The notes: generated from the letters alone by a model not told the origin. A DNA stretch of 64,000 nucleotides from Alteromonas antoniana (GCF_019249295.1 NZ_JAESDH010000005.1:62001-126000); one strand, 5' to 3'; numbered from the stretch's first letter, positions 1 through 10,213 are shown. A program made the numbers and translations.

Positions 1-1
1 T

Positions 2-151
2 GTCACCTGGATTGCCATATTTAAAGGTTACGATTCTATTCCAACCTCGGAAGGGATCAGTAAAGCGACCACGGAAACGGTGGTATTTTCTTCATTAGCT
101 GTGCTGGGGCTGGACTTCGTGTTGACTGCCCTGATGTTTGGGATTGAGTAG
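2..151 (+). CDS. mlaE: MlaE, phospholipid-transport ABC permease (3' end only)
   Basis: Reading frame 2 is open from the window edge to a TAG at 149-151 and encodes about 49 residues ending [11 protein letters not shown], a hydrophobic tail typical of MlaE/YrbE permeases. MlaE is the inner-membrane permease of the MlaFEDB complex, which moves phospholipids between the inner and outer membranes. The identification rests mainly on position: mlaD starts 8 bases downstream and mlaC and mlaB follow in the usual order. The start and most of the gene lie outside the window. Confidence 0.85.
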   Translation, partial: VTWIAIFKGYDSIPTSEGISKATTETVVFSSLAVLGLDFVLTALMFGIE

Positions 152-159
152 GGGGTAGG

Positions 160-630
160 ATGAATAAGTATAAAACGGAACTGATGGTTGGGGTATTTGT
201 CGTACTTACCATTGGCGCAATTTTGCTGCTGGCATTGAAAGTAGCTAACCAGACAATGGCGACCGAAGGGGATACTTACACCCTGTATGCAAAATTTGAC
301 AACATTGGTGGGCTCAAGGAGCGTTCAGCGGTAAAAGTCGGCGGCGTCACTGTTGGGCGGGTTACCTCCATCTCTCTGGATAAAGAGGACTATACACCGG
401 TAGTTGAGCTAAGTATTTATCAGCAGTATGCAGACTTTCCTGAGACCAGTTCCGTATCTATTCTGACCTCAGGATTATTGGGCGAGCAGTATGTCGGATT
501 TCAACCGGGCTTCTCGTTCGACGGGGTTGCCAATCTGGAAGACGGTGACTATCTGCAGGACACCAAGTCTGCGTTGGTACTGGAAGATCTCATCGGACAG
601 TTCCTGTTTAACCGCGGAAGCGACGAATAA
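160..630 (+). CDS. mlaD: MlaD, MCE-domain phospholipid-binding subunit
   Basis: 156 residues. An N-terminal membrane anchor (about residues 8-28) is followed by one MCE domain with the family signature around YAKFDNIGGLKERSAVKVGG. MlaD forms a hexameric ring in the periplasm on the MlaFEDB complex and passes phospholipids between MlaC and the permease. Length and the conserved N-terminus match gammaproteobacterial MlaD. The ATG is 8 bases after the mlaE stop, with a purine-rich GGGGGTAGG directly upstream, so the genes are an operon. Confidence 0.95.
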   Translation: MNKYKTELMVGVFVVLTIGAILLLALKVANQTMATEGDTYTLYAKFDNIGGLKERSAVKVGGVTVGRVTSISLDKEDYTPVVELSIYQQYADFPETSSVSILTSGLLGEQYVGFQPGFSFDGVANLEDGDYLQDTKSALVLEDLIGQFLFNRGSDE

Positions 631-692
631 CGAATTATGAACGTGGCGGGGCAATGGCCCGGTCATAGTGAAAAAGCAATTAGGAGAATTTA

Positions 693-1343
693 GTGAAAAA
701 GTTGGTATATATTGTTGGCGTATGGCTGCTAACTGCGTTTGCAACTGCCACTGCACAGGAAGTTAACGAACAAAACCCGTATGAACTGGTTGAGGATGTG
801 GCGATGAAAACGTTCGATCGCATCAAAGCCAATCAGGACGCTATAAAGCAGGATCCGGAAATGCTGCGTACCATCATGGAAGAAGAGCTGGTTCCACACA
901 TTGATTATCAGTTTGCCGCTTTCATGGTGCTGGGAAAACATTTTAAATCCGTGCCAAGAGACAAACTGTCTGAGTACGTCAGTGTATTCCGTCAATATCT
1001 GATCACGACTTACGCGGTAGCGATGGGGTATTACGATAATCAGGAAGTGATTTTCGAACCGGAAGGTGAGTTCGATGATAAGAAATCGGTGACCGTCCGC
1101 GCTGTGGTGCAGGATCCGACACGCCCGGAAATCAATATTGCTTTTAAAGTCCGAAAAGACAGTAAAACCAATGAATGGAAGGCTTATGATATGGTTGCTG
1201 AAGGCATCAGTATGCTGAACAGTAAGCGCAGTGAGTTTGAGTCAATCCTCAGACAGGACGGTATTGACGCAGTGATCGCCATCATGCGCGACAAAATTGA
1301 GAAGCCGGTTCAACTGAAGCAAGACGATAAGGATGCCGCGTGA
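693..1343 (+). CDS. mlaC: MlaC, periplasmic phospholipid shuttle
   Basis: 216 residues with a signal peptide cleaved near ATATAQE, then a Tol_Tol_Ttg2 (MlaC) domain: a helical start (NPYELVEDVAMKTFDRIK), a central PHIDYQFAAFMVLGKHFK stretch and a conserved end. MlaC carries single phospholipids across the periplasm between the outer-membrane MlaA complex and MlaFEDB. The start is GTG at 693 with AGGAG at 682-686. The stop overlaps the mlaB start in a GTGA arrangement, indicating translational coupling. Confidence 0.95.
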   Translation: MKKLVYIVGVWLLTAFATATAQEVNEQNPYELVEDVAMKTFDRIKANQDAIKQDPEMLRTIMEEELVPHIDYQFAAFMVLGKHFKSVPRDKLSEYVSVFRQYLITTYAVAMGYYDNQEVIFEPEGEFDDKKSVTVRAVVQDPTRPEINIAFKVRKDSKTNEWKAYDMVAEGISMLNSKRSEFESILRQDGIDAVIAIMRDKIEKPVQLKQDDKDAA

Positions 1344-1648
1344 GCCTGTATACCTTTGAAGATAACGATACGGTAAAAATTACCGGTCAACTGGACCGCG
1401 ACACGCTGTCGCGGAACTGGTGGGTCATGTTATCCTCTTCCGAGCGCTCGCAGCTGCAGAAAGCCGGGCGCTGCCAATTTGACCTACAGCAGGTAGAGCG
1501 AGCTGACAGTGCAGGTCTGGCGTGGATCATAAACGCTGTCCGTGACGCCAGAGCACATGATATTGATATCTCGTTGCACGCCGTACCGAAAAAAGTATTA
1601 AAGCTGGCTAAAATCAGCGATGTCGATACACTGTTGCCGGTCAAATAA
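1340..1648 (+). CDS. mlaB: MlaB, STAS-domain regulatory subunit of the Mla transporter
   Basis: 102 residues forming a single STAS domain with the characteristic ADSAGLAWI motif near residues 54-62. MlaB binds the ATPase MlaF on the cytoplasmic side and is needed for assembly and activity of the complex. It starts with GTG inside the mlaC stop codon. Small STAS proteins diverge widely, but the operon position makes the assignment firm. Confidence 0.92.
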   Translation: MSLYTFEDNDTVKITGQLDRDTLSRNWWVMLSSSERSQLQKAGRCQFDLQQVERADSAGLAWIINAVRDARAHDIDISLHAVPKKVLKLAKISDVDTLLPVK

Positions 1649-1696
1649 GTTGTAATTTACAGTCAGCATTGCTGACTATTAATACCGGATGGTTTT

Positions 1697-1954
1697 ATGG
1701 ACGTTACTGAAATAGAAAATATTTTGAAAGAGGCTTTGGATTTAGCGGAAGTCCATGTTCAGGGCGACGGTTCACATTTCACGATTATTGCGGTAAGCGA
1801 TGCGTTCAATGAGATGAGCCGGGTCAAGCGCCAGCAAGCTGTTTATGCGCCGCTGTCCGATAAAATAGCAGATGGTTCTATGCATGCCATTTCTATTAAA
1901 ACCTTTTCCGAAAAAGACTGGGCGCGCGAGCGTCAGTTTAATCTTCCACAATAA
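1697..1954 (+). CDS. ibaG: IbaG, BolA-family protein
   Basis: 85 residues, a complete BolA/IbaG domain beginning MDVTEIENILKEAL. BolA-like proteins bind monothiol glutaredoxins and take part in Fe-S cluster handling; IbaG was described as an acid-influenced BolA homologue in E. coli. Placement between mlaB and murA is the conserved gammaproteobacterial order (mla-ibaG-murA). The stop lies directly against the next open frame, so co-transcription with murA is likely. Confidence 0.92.
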   Translation: MDVTEIENILKEALDLAEVHVQGDGSHFTIIAVSDAFNEMSRVKRQQAVYAPLSDKIADGSMHAISIKTFSEKDWARERQFNLPQ

Positions 1955-3241
<1,287 letters not shown>

Positions 3242-3264
3242 TCGCTTTTTGATTTGATCACCAG

Positions 3265-3295
3265 AAGGCGCTTTAACTAAGCGCCTTTTTTATTT
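3265..3295 (+). terminator. Rho-independent terminator of mla-ibaG-murA
   Basis: Seven-base stem AAGGCGC (3265-3271) / GCGCCTT (3281-3287) with a 9-base loop, followed by a run of T residues. It lies 24 bases after the murA stop on the + strand. Confidence 0.9.
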
Positions 3296-3359
3296 TCGGT
3301 TATGGCACTTCCAGTACATAACTTCTGCATCCTTGCCTTTTAGTGACGGTTGCAAGGGA

Positions 3360-3827
3360 CTATGTGCTGTGTTGCTGGTAAACGCGAATAATGTCTTCTT
3401 TATTTTCAAAATCAACCACAGCGGCGGCGCGCTCCACGCAAGCATCTATATCAGTGACCACGTCAACACAAGACACATTTTTCGTTAATGCTTTAGCCAG
3501 AATTTGCGTGGATACCGACGAGCCCGAAGGGTCTATTAACCATTGGCCGACCATGCCTTGTTCAGCTGCGTGCACATTGAATTCTGACAATGCCTGTAGC
3601 ACTGCAGGCGTGCCCAACTGCCATTTGTTAGCCTCTATCAGGCAAATGAATTCCCTGATGCCAGCCTGTTTCCGCAACGCGATAATTTTGCTCATATAAT
3701 CGCGCGTGCAGGACATCGACCAGCTGCCGCGAGGGAACACCATAATGACACCCGGTAACGCAGACAGGATAAAGCTGCCGTTTTTGTGACTGGAAGATGT
3801 GACGGTGAGCGGGTCGGAAAGTGACAT
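3360..3827 (-). CDS. Hypothetical protein, STAS/SpoIIAA-like
   Basis: 155 residues, no signal peptide, not a named family to me. The pattern resembles the protein at 9457-9921: an N-terminal beta region (PGVIMVFPRGSW), a helix with a conserved Y (TRDYMSKIIALR), a strand with an aromatic/charged centre, a GM(V) turn, then a C-terminal D/E-rich helix. This suggests two divergent copies of a small STAS-like alpha/beta fold. It starts 3 bases after the degS stop and is probably translated from the degS mRNA; no clear ribosome site is visible. An internal ATG (MSKIIALRK) is an alternative start. Function unknown. Confidence 0.7.
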   Translation of the reverse strand: MSLSDPLTVTSSSHKNGSFILSALPGVIMVFPRGSWSMSCTRDYMSKIIALRKQAGIREFICLIEANKWQLGTPAVLQALSEFNVHAAEQGMVGQWLIDPSGSSVSTQILAKALTKNVSCVDVVTDIDACVERAAAVVDFENKEDIIRVYQQHST

Positions 3828-3830
3828 AAA

Positions 3831-4931
3831 TTAGTTAATGCGGGGCGTAAAGTTCTCAGATACCGATAATTCCGCCACAACCACATTCAGGGTAAGAATA
3901 TCGCCATTGCGGCTCACTTCCAGTTCAAGCGCAGTACCAGGCTCAGTTTCAGCGATCATATCCAGTGTTTTAGACGCACTTTCCAGCCGTACACCATCTA
4001 TCGCAAGCAGTCTGTCACCTGCTTTCAGGCCGGCCCTGTCAACCGGACTGCCATTCGCGACTGCGGTGACTTCAATGCCTGGCTGGCCCCGGTATTCACT
4101 GCCAAGAAAGCCAAGCTGCCCCCGGGTTACCCTGCCGCTGGTGATAATTTCATCCATCACCCGTTTGGCCAACTCATAAGGGACTGCGAAGTTAATACCA
4201 TCAACGTTGCGTACTCGCTGGCGTGAGTCACGAACCTGAAAGTTCGCATTAGTGATCCCCACTAAAACGCCATTACTGTCCACCAGTGCGCCGCCAGAAT
4301 TGCCTTGGTTAAGTACAGCGTCTGTTTGTATGAAATCCACATAGTTGGATAACCCGTTGCGTCCGGCGCGGCTGACAATACCCTGAGTAATGGTTTGACC
4401 CAGGTCGAATGGATTGCCAATTGCCATAACCACATCCCCAACACGAATATCTGGCTCTTCGACCTGTGGAATAACATGAAGATTGTCTGCACTGACCTTT
4501 AACACCGCCAAGTCAGTCAACGGATCATTGCCGATGATTTGTGCCTCGAGAATGCGGCCATCCTGAACGGCGACAAAAATACTGTCGGCGTTGGAAACGA
4601 CATGGTGGCAGGTAAGAATATAACCGTTGTCAGTCATGATCACGCCGGAGCCGAGGCTGGCTCGTTCGCGAGGCTGATTTCTGAATAACCCGGTATCGTT
4701 TTCGATACTGACACTGTAAATGTTGACAACGGCGGGTGCAGAACGGCTAAGAGCCGGGAAATAAGTAGCGCGATTGTCAGCGGGAGAGGGCTCGCGAAAA
4801 AAGGCGTCAGTAAACCCGGTACCCTGACGAAGATCAGGAACCAATAACAAAATCAGGGCAGCTACCACTACCCCTAAAAGCACGGACTTAACGAAAAAAC
4901 TTACGATTTGTCTGCCTGACACAATGCACAC
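3831..4931 (-). CDS. degS: DegS, inner-membrane site-1 protease of the sigmaE pathway
   Basis: 366 residues: a single N-terminal membrane anchor (about residues 10-30), a trypsin-like domain with the triad in LTCHHVVSNADS (His), DLAVLKV (Asp) and GNSGGALVDSNG (Ser), and one C-terminal PDZ domain. One PDZ plus an uncleaved anchor separates DegS from DegQ/DegP. DegS senses misfolded outer-membrane proteins and starts cleavage of the anti-sigma factor RseA. The frame starts at GTG 4931; a second GTG at 4922 is also possible. A hairpin separates it from degQ upstream, so it probably has its own promoter. Confidence 0.93.
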   Translation of the reverse strand: MCIVSGRQIVSFFVKSVLLGVVVAALILLLVPDLRQGTGFTDAFFREPSPADNRATYFPALSRSAPAVVNIYSVSIENDTGLFRNQPRERASLGSGVIMTDNGYILTCHHVVSNADSIFVAVQDGRILEAQIIGNDPLTDLAVLKVSADNLHVIPQVEEPDIRVGDVVMAIGNPFDLGQTITQGIVSRAGRNGLSNYVDFIQTDAVLNQGNSGGALVDSNGVLVGITNANFQVRDSRQRVRNVDGINFAVPYELAKRVMDEIITSGRVTRGQLGFLGSEYRGQPGIEVTAVANGSPVDRAGLKAGDRLLAIDGVRLESASKTLDMIAETEPGTALELEVSRNGDILTLNVVVAELSVSENFTPRIN

Positions 4932-5050
4932 TTACCCACTATGCCCCCTACACCAAACTCAGGCAGGGAAGGAAGCAAAAAATATAAACTAAAACAAAGA
5001 ATAACACCGATGTGGTTTGACACCAATCGGATTTGCCTGTGCAAACAAAA

Positions 5051-5075
5051 ACAGCGCCGTGCGGCGCTGTTTTTA
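5051..5075 (-). terminator. Terminator downstream of degQ
   Basis: Perfect 8-bp stem ACAGCGCC (5051-5058) / GGCGCTGT (5063-5070) around a GTGC loop, flanked by A and T runs, so it can act in both directions. It lies 13 bases past the degQ stop and ends degQ before degS. Confidence 0.88.
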
Positions 5076-5087
5076 CATAGCTAAGCG

Positions 5088-6455
5088 TTATTGTCTGATA
5101 ACCAGATAGAGCGTGGAGTTGCCGCGCTTCACGTTTAACGCGATAACGCCAGTTGCCTCATCAAGCGCATTTCTGAAATCGGCAACGTTGGTGACGCGAT
5201 TGCGATTCACACCAATAATGACATCGTCAGGTTGTAAACCAATCCGCGCAGCTGGCGTATTGCGCTCAAGTTCTGAGACTACGACACCTGCATTGCCGGC
5301 TTCGTCTTCACCATTGACAAGGGTTGCACCCTCCAGGGCCGGATGAATCTGGGCTGCTGTGATTTCTGTCTGTGTAGCATCGTCTAGAACCACATCCACA
5401 TTCATTTCTTTCCCTTTGCGCACAATGGTCAGCTCGACTTCTGCACCGGCGCCCATGCTGGCGATTTTCGCGCGTAGCTCCTGGAAGCTGTTAAGGTCAC
5501 GGCCGTTCACTGCGGTAATAATATCGCCAGCCTGAAGGCCCGCCTTGTCCGCAGCAGACTCAGGTTGAACTTCACTGACAAACGCACCGATATTGACTTC
5601 GGACTCCATAGCTTCAGCCAGGCCCGCGTCAACATCATTACCCAGAATACCCAGCAGTCCCCGACGAACTTCACCGAACTCTGCAATTTGATCTACCAGG
5701 CTTTTCATCATATTGGCCGGGATCGCGAAGCCAATACCGACGTTGCCGCCGTTAGGGCCAAAGATCGCGGTGTTAATGCCTACCAGCTCTCCACGCAAGT
5801 TGACCAGGGCACCGCCTGAGTTTCCGCGGTTAATAGCGGCATCGGTCTGAATAAAGTCTTCATATCCACCGATGTTTAATCCGGAACGGCCAAGTGCGCT
5901 AACAATCCCAGAGGTGACCGTTTGCGACAGACCGAAAGGGTTACCAATTGCCACCACGAAGTCGCCAACGCGAAGGGCATCTGAGTCAGCCAAAGGCAGC
6001 GCAGTTAGCTCATCAGGGTCGATTTTCAGCAGCGCGATATCACTTTGCTCGTCCGAGCCAAGCTTTTTCGCAGTGAACTCCCTGCCATCAGTGAGTTTCA
6101 CCGTGATTTCGTCAGCATTATCTACAACGTGGTTATTGGTGACCACGTAGCCTTTTTCTGCATCAATAATGACACCGGAACCCAGGCCTCTGAATGGTCT
6201 TTCACGAAGCTGTTCCTGCGGAGCGCCAAAGAAGTAACGGAACATTTCCGGAACCTGCTGGCGCGAGGTTTGTGTGCCTTCAACAGCAATACTAACCACC
6301 GCCGGGGTCGCTTCTTCCAACATCGGCGCCAGAGAAGGCACCTCGTCTTTTTTATCACTAAAAAAGGGTAACGCTGCGCTGGCTGTAACACTCATACCTA
6401 ACGAGCTGATTACCACACCTGACACCAATAACATCTGGCGAAGAGACTTATTCAT
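5088..6455 (-). CDS. degQ: DegQ-type periplasmic serine endoprotease/chaperone
   Basis: 455 residues with a cleavable signal peptide (processing near VTASAAL), a trypsin-like domain with VTNNHVVDNADE (His), SDIALLKID (Asp) and NRGNSGGALVN (Ser), then two PDZ domains. This is the DegP/DegQ architecture; length and position next to degS favour DegQ. It degrades or refolds unfolded periplasmic and outer-membrane proteins. AGGAG precedes the ATG by about 10 bases. No RseA/RpoE genes are in the window. Confidence 0.93.
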   Translation of the reverse strand: MNKSLRQMLLVSGVVISSLGMSVTASAALPFFSDKKDEVPSLAPMLEEATPAVVSIAVEGTQTSRQQVPEMFRYFFGAPQEQLRERPFRGLGSGVIIDAEKGYVVTNNHVVDNADEITVKLTDGREFTAKKLGSDEQSDIALLKIDPDELTALPLADSDALRVGDFVVAIGNPFGLSQTVTSGIVSALGRSGLNIGGYEDFIQTDAAINRGNSGGALVNLRGELVGINTAIFGPNGGNVGIGFAIPANMMKSLVDQIAEFGEVRRGLLGILGNDVDAGLAEAMESEVNIGAFVSEVQPESAADKAGLQAGDIITAVNGRDLNSFQELRAKIASMGAGAEVELTIVRKGKEMNVDVVLDDATQTEITAAQIHPALEGATLVNGEDEAGNAGVVVSELERNTPAARIGLQPDDVIIGVNRNRVTNVADFRNALDEATGVIALNVKRGNSTLYLVIRQ

Positions 6456-6536
6456 ATTCGCTTACACTCCTCATGTTTCCTGCGATATGCGTTCGTTCAC
6501 TGACAGACTCGACACGGCAACAAAAAGTTCCCCGGG

Positions 6537-6977
6537 TTATTTCTTATCTGCGGCAGACTGCTCAGAACTGCCGACGAACAGGCCTGACCCTGCATTTGCA
6601 AAGTCACGAGGCTGGGTATCAGGCGCCACATTCTGTTTAGCCTTTTCCTTACCTTTAAGGTTGTTACGCAAGTAAGTGGTAGCCTGCTCACCATAGAAAG
6701 GCACGCGAGGGGTGTCGTCGTCGAGGTTTTGAGTCAACAGGGCATCATATTCCTCAACCTGTTGACGCAATGCTTCACACTGGTTTTCAATCGCTTCAAT
6801 GGTCTGGCGAGTCTGGTGGATATGATGCTCGGCCTGCTGCGCCATAATTTCTTTGATATTCTTTTCCGCCTGCGCGCTGGCTTTTGCGCCGTCATCCCGC
6901 GTGTAAACATATCGCGCAACAAAGAAGCCGATGATAAGGCCTACCGCTAGCAGGGCGAGGGGGATTAACACATCCAT
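6537..6977 (-). CDS. zapG: ZapG (YhcB, DUF1043), cell-division/envelope protein
   Basis: 146 residues from the ATG at 6977: a membrane helix at the N-terminus (MDVLIPLALLAVGLIIGFF), then a long amphipathic coiled coil (about residues 35-90) and a low-complexity tail. This matches DUF1043, the E. coli YhcB/ZapG family linked to division and envelope growth. The frame is open up to 7010, but the ATG at 6977 has CGGAG 8 bases upstream and gives the membrane helix at the very start. Its place between degQ and a divergent zapE is conserved in gammaproteobacteria. Confidence 0.88.
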   Translation of the reverse strand: MDVLIPLALLAVGLIIGFFVARYVYTRDDGAKASAQAEKNIKEIMAQQAEHHIHQTRQTIEAIENQCEALRQQVEEYDALLTQNLDDDTPRVPFYGEQATTYLRNNLKGKEKAKQNVAPDTQPRDFANAGSGLFVGSSEQSAADKK

Positions 6978-7314
6978 TAATGTCTCCGAATTTCCGATTA
7001 AGTGAATCAAAGTCCGAGGTAACGCGTAAAGTCATTACGAAGCCGCACTTTCCCTGACTATAGCAATTGCGCCGGGGTTTGGCGCGAATTCATTGCGTTA
7101 AACTGTTACCAAATATACCTCTGGCGACAATTGACTGTATAAGAACCGCTGTCAGGGTAGATACGGTAAAACTTCTCAGACGTTCGTCGGACAGCGTGAT
7201 TCTACCGTGATTTCGAATTAAATTAAGGTCATAATTGTAATTTTCAAGCAGGTCGGTGCAGCCATGAATGGTTAACACGCCTTCGTAATCGACAAGTCAG
7301 GAGTGGTAACGGCG
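6978..7314. other. zapG-zapE divergent intergenic region
   Basis: 337 bases between two divergent genes and so expected to hold promoters for both. A TTGACT at 7131-7136 is the best -35-like hexamer for zapE, but no -10 lies at the proper distance. I see no RNA gene or repeat here. Confidence 0.5.
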
Positions 7315-8412
7315 ATGACGCCATGGGAAAAATATCAGCAAGATCTCGAACAGCCCGAGTTCAAGTACGACGCCGCCCAGGAGAATGCGGTAAAAGAGCT
7401 ACAGCGTTTGTACGATGAGTTGACTCAGCCCAGTAAGAAAACCACGTGGCGGGTTAAAATCAAAGCGGCGTTTGGTAAAGGGCAGAAAAAGCCGGGCATT
7501 CAGGGCATCTATTTTTATGGCGGCGTGGGAAGAGGAAAAACCTATCTGGTTGATACGTTTTATGAGTGTCTGCCATTTGACAATAAAATGCGTGTGCATT
7601 TTCACCGCTTCATGCACCGAATTCATGATGAGCTCAGGCAGCTCGATAAAGCAGAAGATCCACTGAAACTTATTGCAACTAAGCTGGCAAAAGAAACTAA
7701 AGTCATCTGCTTTGACGAGTTTTTTGTTTCCGATATCACCGATGCCATGATCCTGGGAACTCTGATGGAAGAGTTGTTTGGTCACGGGATAGTGCTGGTG
7801 GCAACATCGAACATCGTACCGGACGAACTGTATAAAAACGGCCTCCAGCGTGCCCGTTTTCTGCCCGCCATTGACCTGATTAACCAGAATACCCGAGTGA
7901 TCAGTGTTGATAGTGGCATTGATTACCGCTTACGAACCCTGGAACAGGCAGAGATTTATCACTATCCGCTTGATGAAGATGCGACGAAAAACCTGCACGA
8001 GTATTTTCGACAGCTGGCGCCCGAAGAGGGCTCAGAGAATGAGGCGATCAGCGTAAATAACCGCAAGATACAGACGCTGCGAAATGCCGATGGCGTCATG
8101 ATGGCAACATTTAAGACGTTGTGTGAAGGCCCCCGCAGTCAAAGTGATTACATAGAAATAAGCCGTTGCTACCACTCGGTGTTAGTTGCCGATGTGAAGC
8201 AAATGGGACAACATAACGACGATGTCGCCAGACGATTTATTGCAATGGTAGATGAGTTTTACGAGCGTCATGTGAAACTTATTATGTCAGCGGAGGTGGC
8301 GCTTGAGTCATTGTACAGTGAAGGGCGACTGAGTTTTGAGTTCAGGCGTTGCCTGAGCCGGCTTAAAGAAATGCAGTCTCACGACTATCTGGCGACAGAA
8401 CATTTACCATAA
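7315..8412 (+). CDS. zapE: ZapE (AFG1-like P-loop ATPase), division-associated
   Basis: 365 residues from ATG 7315. Walker A GGVGRGKTYLVD near residue 70 and Walker B VICFDEFFVSD place it in the AFG1/LACE1 ATPase family. E. coli ZapE interacts with FtsZ and affects Z-ring stability under stress. The frame extends to a GTG at 7303, but the AGGAG ribosome site (7299-7303) overlaps that codon, so translation most likely begins at ATG 7315, 11 bases downstream. Confidence 0.93.
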   Translation: MTPWEKYQQDLEQPEFKYDAAQENAVKELQRLYDELTQPSKKTTWRVKIKAAFGKGQKKPGIQGIYFYGGVGRGKTYLVDTFYECLPFDNKMRVHFHRFMHRIHDELRQLDKAEDPLKLIATKLAKETKVICFDEFFVSDITDAMILGTLMEELFGHGIVLVATSNIVPDELYKNGLQRARFLPAIDLINQNTRVISVDSGIDYRLRTLEQAEIYHYPLDEDATKNLHEYFRQLAPEEGSENEAISVNNRKIQTLRNADGVMMATFKTLCEGPRSQSDYIEISRCYHSVLVADVKQMGQHNDDVARRFIAMVDEFYERHVKLIMSAEVALESLYSEGRLSFEFRRCLSRLKEMQSHDYLATEHLP

Positions 8413-8522
8413 GCGTTGTTATCGTTACCCTAAACGCTGTAGAATTCGGTCAATTTTTTGCCGGGCTGACGGATTACTGAGATCGCGACAGCTGGCGTTA
8501 CGCAACATGCAAGAGAATTAAG

Positions 8523-9245
8523 ATGGGAAGAGCATTTGAAGTAAGAAAGGCGGCCATGGCCAAAACGGCGGGCGCCAAAACCAAAGTGTATTCTAAGTAC
8601 GGCAAAGAAATTTATGTCTGTGCGAAGAATGGTGGTACCGACCCGGACACCAACCTGTCTCTGCGTCGCCTGATGGATAAAGCAAAGAAAGATCAGGTGC
8701 CTGGACACGTCATCGACAAGGCAATTGATAAAGCTGCTGGTGGTGCTGGCGAAGACTTCCAGCCTATGCGCTATGAAGGCTTTGGACCGGGCAACTGTAT
8801 GGTGATTGTTGACTGTTTGTCCGACAACGCAAACCGTACCATCACGGATGTGCGTAACTGCTTTACTAAAACCAACTCGAAGCTTGGCGCACAAGGTGCG
8901 GTGTCGCACATGTTTGATCACCAGGCTGTATTCCAGTTTGCAGGCGATGATGAAGATGCGGTTCTTGAAGTACTGATGGAAGCCGATGTCGACGTGACAG
9001 ATGTGGAATGTGAAGACGGCAAGGTTACCGTGTACGCACCACATACCGAGTTTTACCAGGTGAAAACAGCGCTCACTGAAGCTTATCCGGATATCAGCTT
9101 CGACGCAGAAGAGATGAGCTGGATCCCGCAAACAGAAACCGAAATCAGCGAAGACGATATGCCCATGTTTGAAAAGTTCATGGATATGCTGAATGACTGT
9201 GATGACGTTCAGGATGTGTATCACAACGCAATCACGCCGAACTGA
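8523..9245 (+). CDS. yeeN: YebC/TACO1-family protein, YeeN type
   Basis: 240 residues with conserved blocks [40 protein letters not shown] and a C-terminal [10 protein letters not shown]. The family includes YebC/PmpR transcriptional regulators and TACO1-type translation factors that help ribosomes at difficult motifs. The start ([21 protein letters not shown]) and divergence from canonical YebC point to the YeeN branch. It is a single gene with its own downstream terminator. Confidence 0.85.
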   Translation: MGRAFEVRKAAMAKTAGAKTKVYSKYGKEIYVCAKNGGTDPDTNLSLRRLMDKAKKDQVPGHVIDKAIDKAAGGAGEDFQPMRYEGFGPGNCMVIVDCLSDNANRTITDVRNCFTKTNSKLGAQGAVSHMFDHQAVFQFAGDDEDAVLEVLMEADVDVTDVECEDGKVTVYAPHTEFYQVKTALTEAYPDISFDAEEMSWIPQTETEISEDDMPMFEKFMDMLNDCDDVQDVYHNAITPN

Positions 9246-9313
9246 TATTTTTAGCGGTCACGTTTCTGCATACGTAATTTATACTAGAGATGTTGGCCGT
9301 TGACAGATGAAAT

Positions 9314-9342
9314 ATGCCCTCATGATTCGAGGGCATTTTTTT
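9314..9342 (+). terminator. Terminator downstream of the yeeN-type gene
   Basis: Perfect 8-bp stem ATGCCCTC (9314-9321) / GAGGGCAT (9329-9336) with a 7-base loop, followed by six T residues. Confidence 0.92.
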
Positions 9343-9456
9343 GCTTTTCAGGTCAGAGAAGCACTATCACCAGCCGCCGGGGACTACTATTACAGCGCGG
9401 CGATGAGTGAGTAGTTGAAAACGGAATAAATGGCCTGGTAAGGCCGTAACTACTGA

Positions 9457-9921
9457 TTAGTCAGCAGCGTTTTGGCTGAACCCTTTTTCTGCCAGCCATG
9501 CCAGCGCATTGTCTTCGTCGCTGAACACACCCAGCGGTAAGCCAACATTTCTGTAAATTCGTTCAAACTGAGACTGTACCATGGCTTCCATTGTCGTTTC
9601 TCCAGTGACCAGTGCGCCAAGCGCCATGCCATGCTGAGCCCGCCAGGCGATAGATTTTTGCAGCTCCAGCTCGCCGTCTTTGGTCAACAATGCTGAGCCG
9701 TGTAGCACCCCTAAAAAAGCCCATTTTTGACCTTCAAAACCAGAAATGACATCAACCATGTCTTTCGCATAACGCGCTATTGCATCTTTATCTGCCATAC
9801 CTTCTGCAGATACGGCAACAATATTACCCAGTACAGCAATATAATATTGACCATATTTACTCTTAAGCTGCGCATTGGGGTTTTTAAATATTTTCATCTG
9901 GTACTCGAGGCAGTCTGTCAT
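9457..9921 (-). CDS. Hypothetical protein, STAS/SpoIIAA-like
   Basis: 154 residues, soluble. Layout: GQYYIAVLGNIVAVSAEGM (beta strands), a helix with a conserved tyrosine (ARYAKDMVDVISGF), WAFLGVLHGSALL, a second helix, GMALGALV, and a C-terminal FSDEDNALAWLAEKGF that resembles the last helix of STAS/SpoIIAA-like proteins. It shares this pattern with the protein at 3360-3827. ATG at 9921 has no good ribosome site; the ATG at 9897 (MKIFKNPNAQ) is an equally likely start. An 18-bp palindrome lies 58-75 bases upstream. Function unknown. Confidence 0.75.
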   Translation of the reverse strand: MTDCLEYQMKIFKNPNAQLKSKYGQYYIAVLGNIVAVSAEGMADKDAIARYAKDMVDVISGFEGQKWAFLGVLHGSALLTKDGELELQKSIAWRAQHGMALGALVTGETTMEAMVQSQFERIYRNVGLPLGVFSDEDNALAWLAEKGFSQNAAD

Positions 9922-10213
9922 TAACGGTGTTTATGCGACTACGGTGTAAACCTGATAATAAAAAAATGACAATTCAGGCATTGGTAGCTACCAATGAACC
10001 ATGAGTTAACCACGTAGTCAATGTTGTCAATTTGCATTTGCCTGGCTCCTGCTGCCATTTATCAATGGATGAATTGCCACATGCAAAATGAAGGGAAGCG
10101 TTACAGAGAGAACCTCGGACGAGGCATGAACTGCGCTATTTCATTGAAGTATAAAAGGTTCACATGCGCTAATACGAAACAGCGTTGCCGTGAAAGCGTA
10201 TCGGGAAATAAAA
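9922..10213. other. Intergenic region with a palindrome, no gene seen
   Basis: 292 bases. Apart from the palindrome at 9979-9996 nothing is recognisable. A 75-codon open frame on the + strand (10021-10248) runs through the terminator of the DUF4168 gene and has no family features, so I do not call it. Confidence 0.5.
9979..9996. promoter_or_regulatory. Perfect 18-bp palindrome, candidate operator
   Basis: CATTGGTAGCTACCAATG is fully self-complementary. It lies upstream of the gene starting at 9921 on the minus strand, at a distance typical for repressor sites. The binding protein is unknown. Confidence 0.5.

Noticed and set aside
8430-9224. 264-codon open frame antisense to the yeeN-type gene
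   Set aside because: It is a shadow of a well-conserved YebC-family gene; its His/Phe/Cys-rich composition is typical of antisense frames.
9976-9990. Shared GGCATTGGTAGCTA at 9977-9990 and 63147-63160 as a possible dispersed repeat
   Set aside because: A 14-base match is expected by chance in 64 kb, and flanks do not match.
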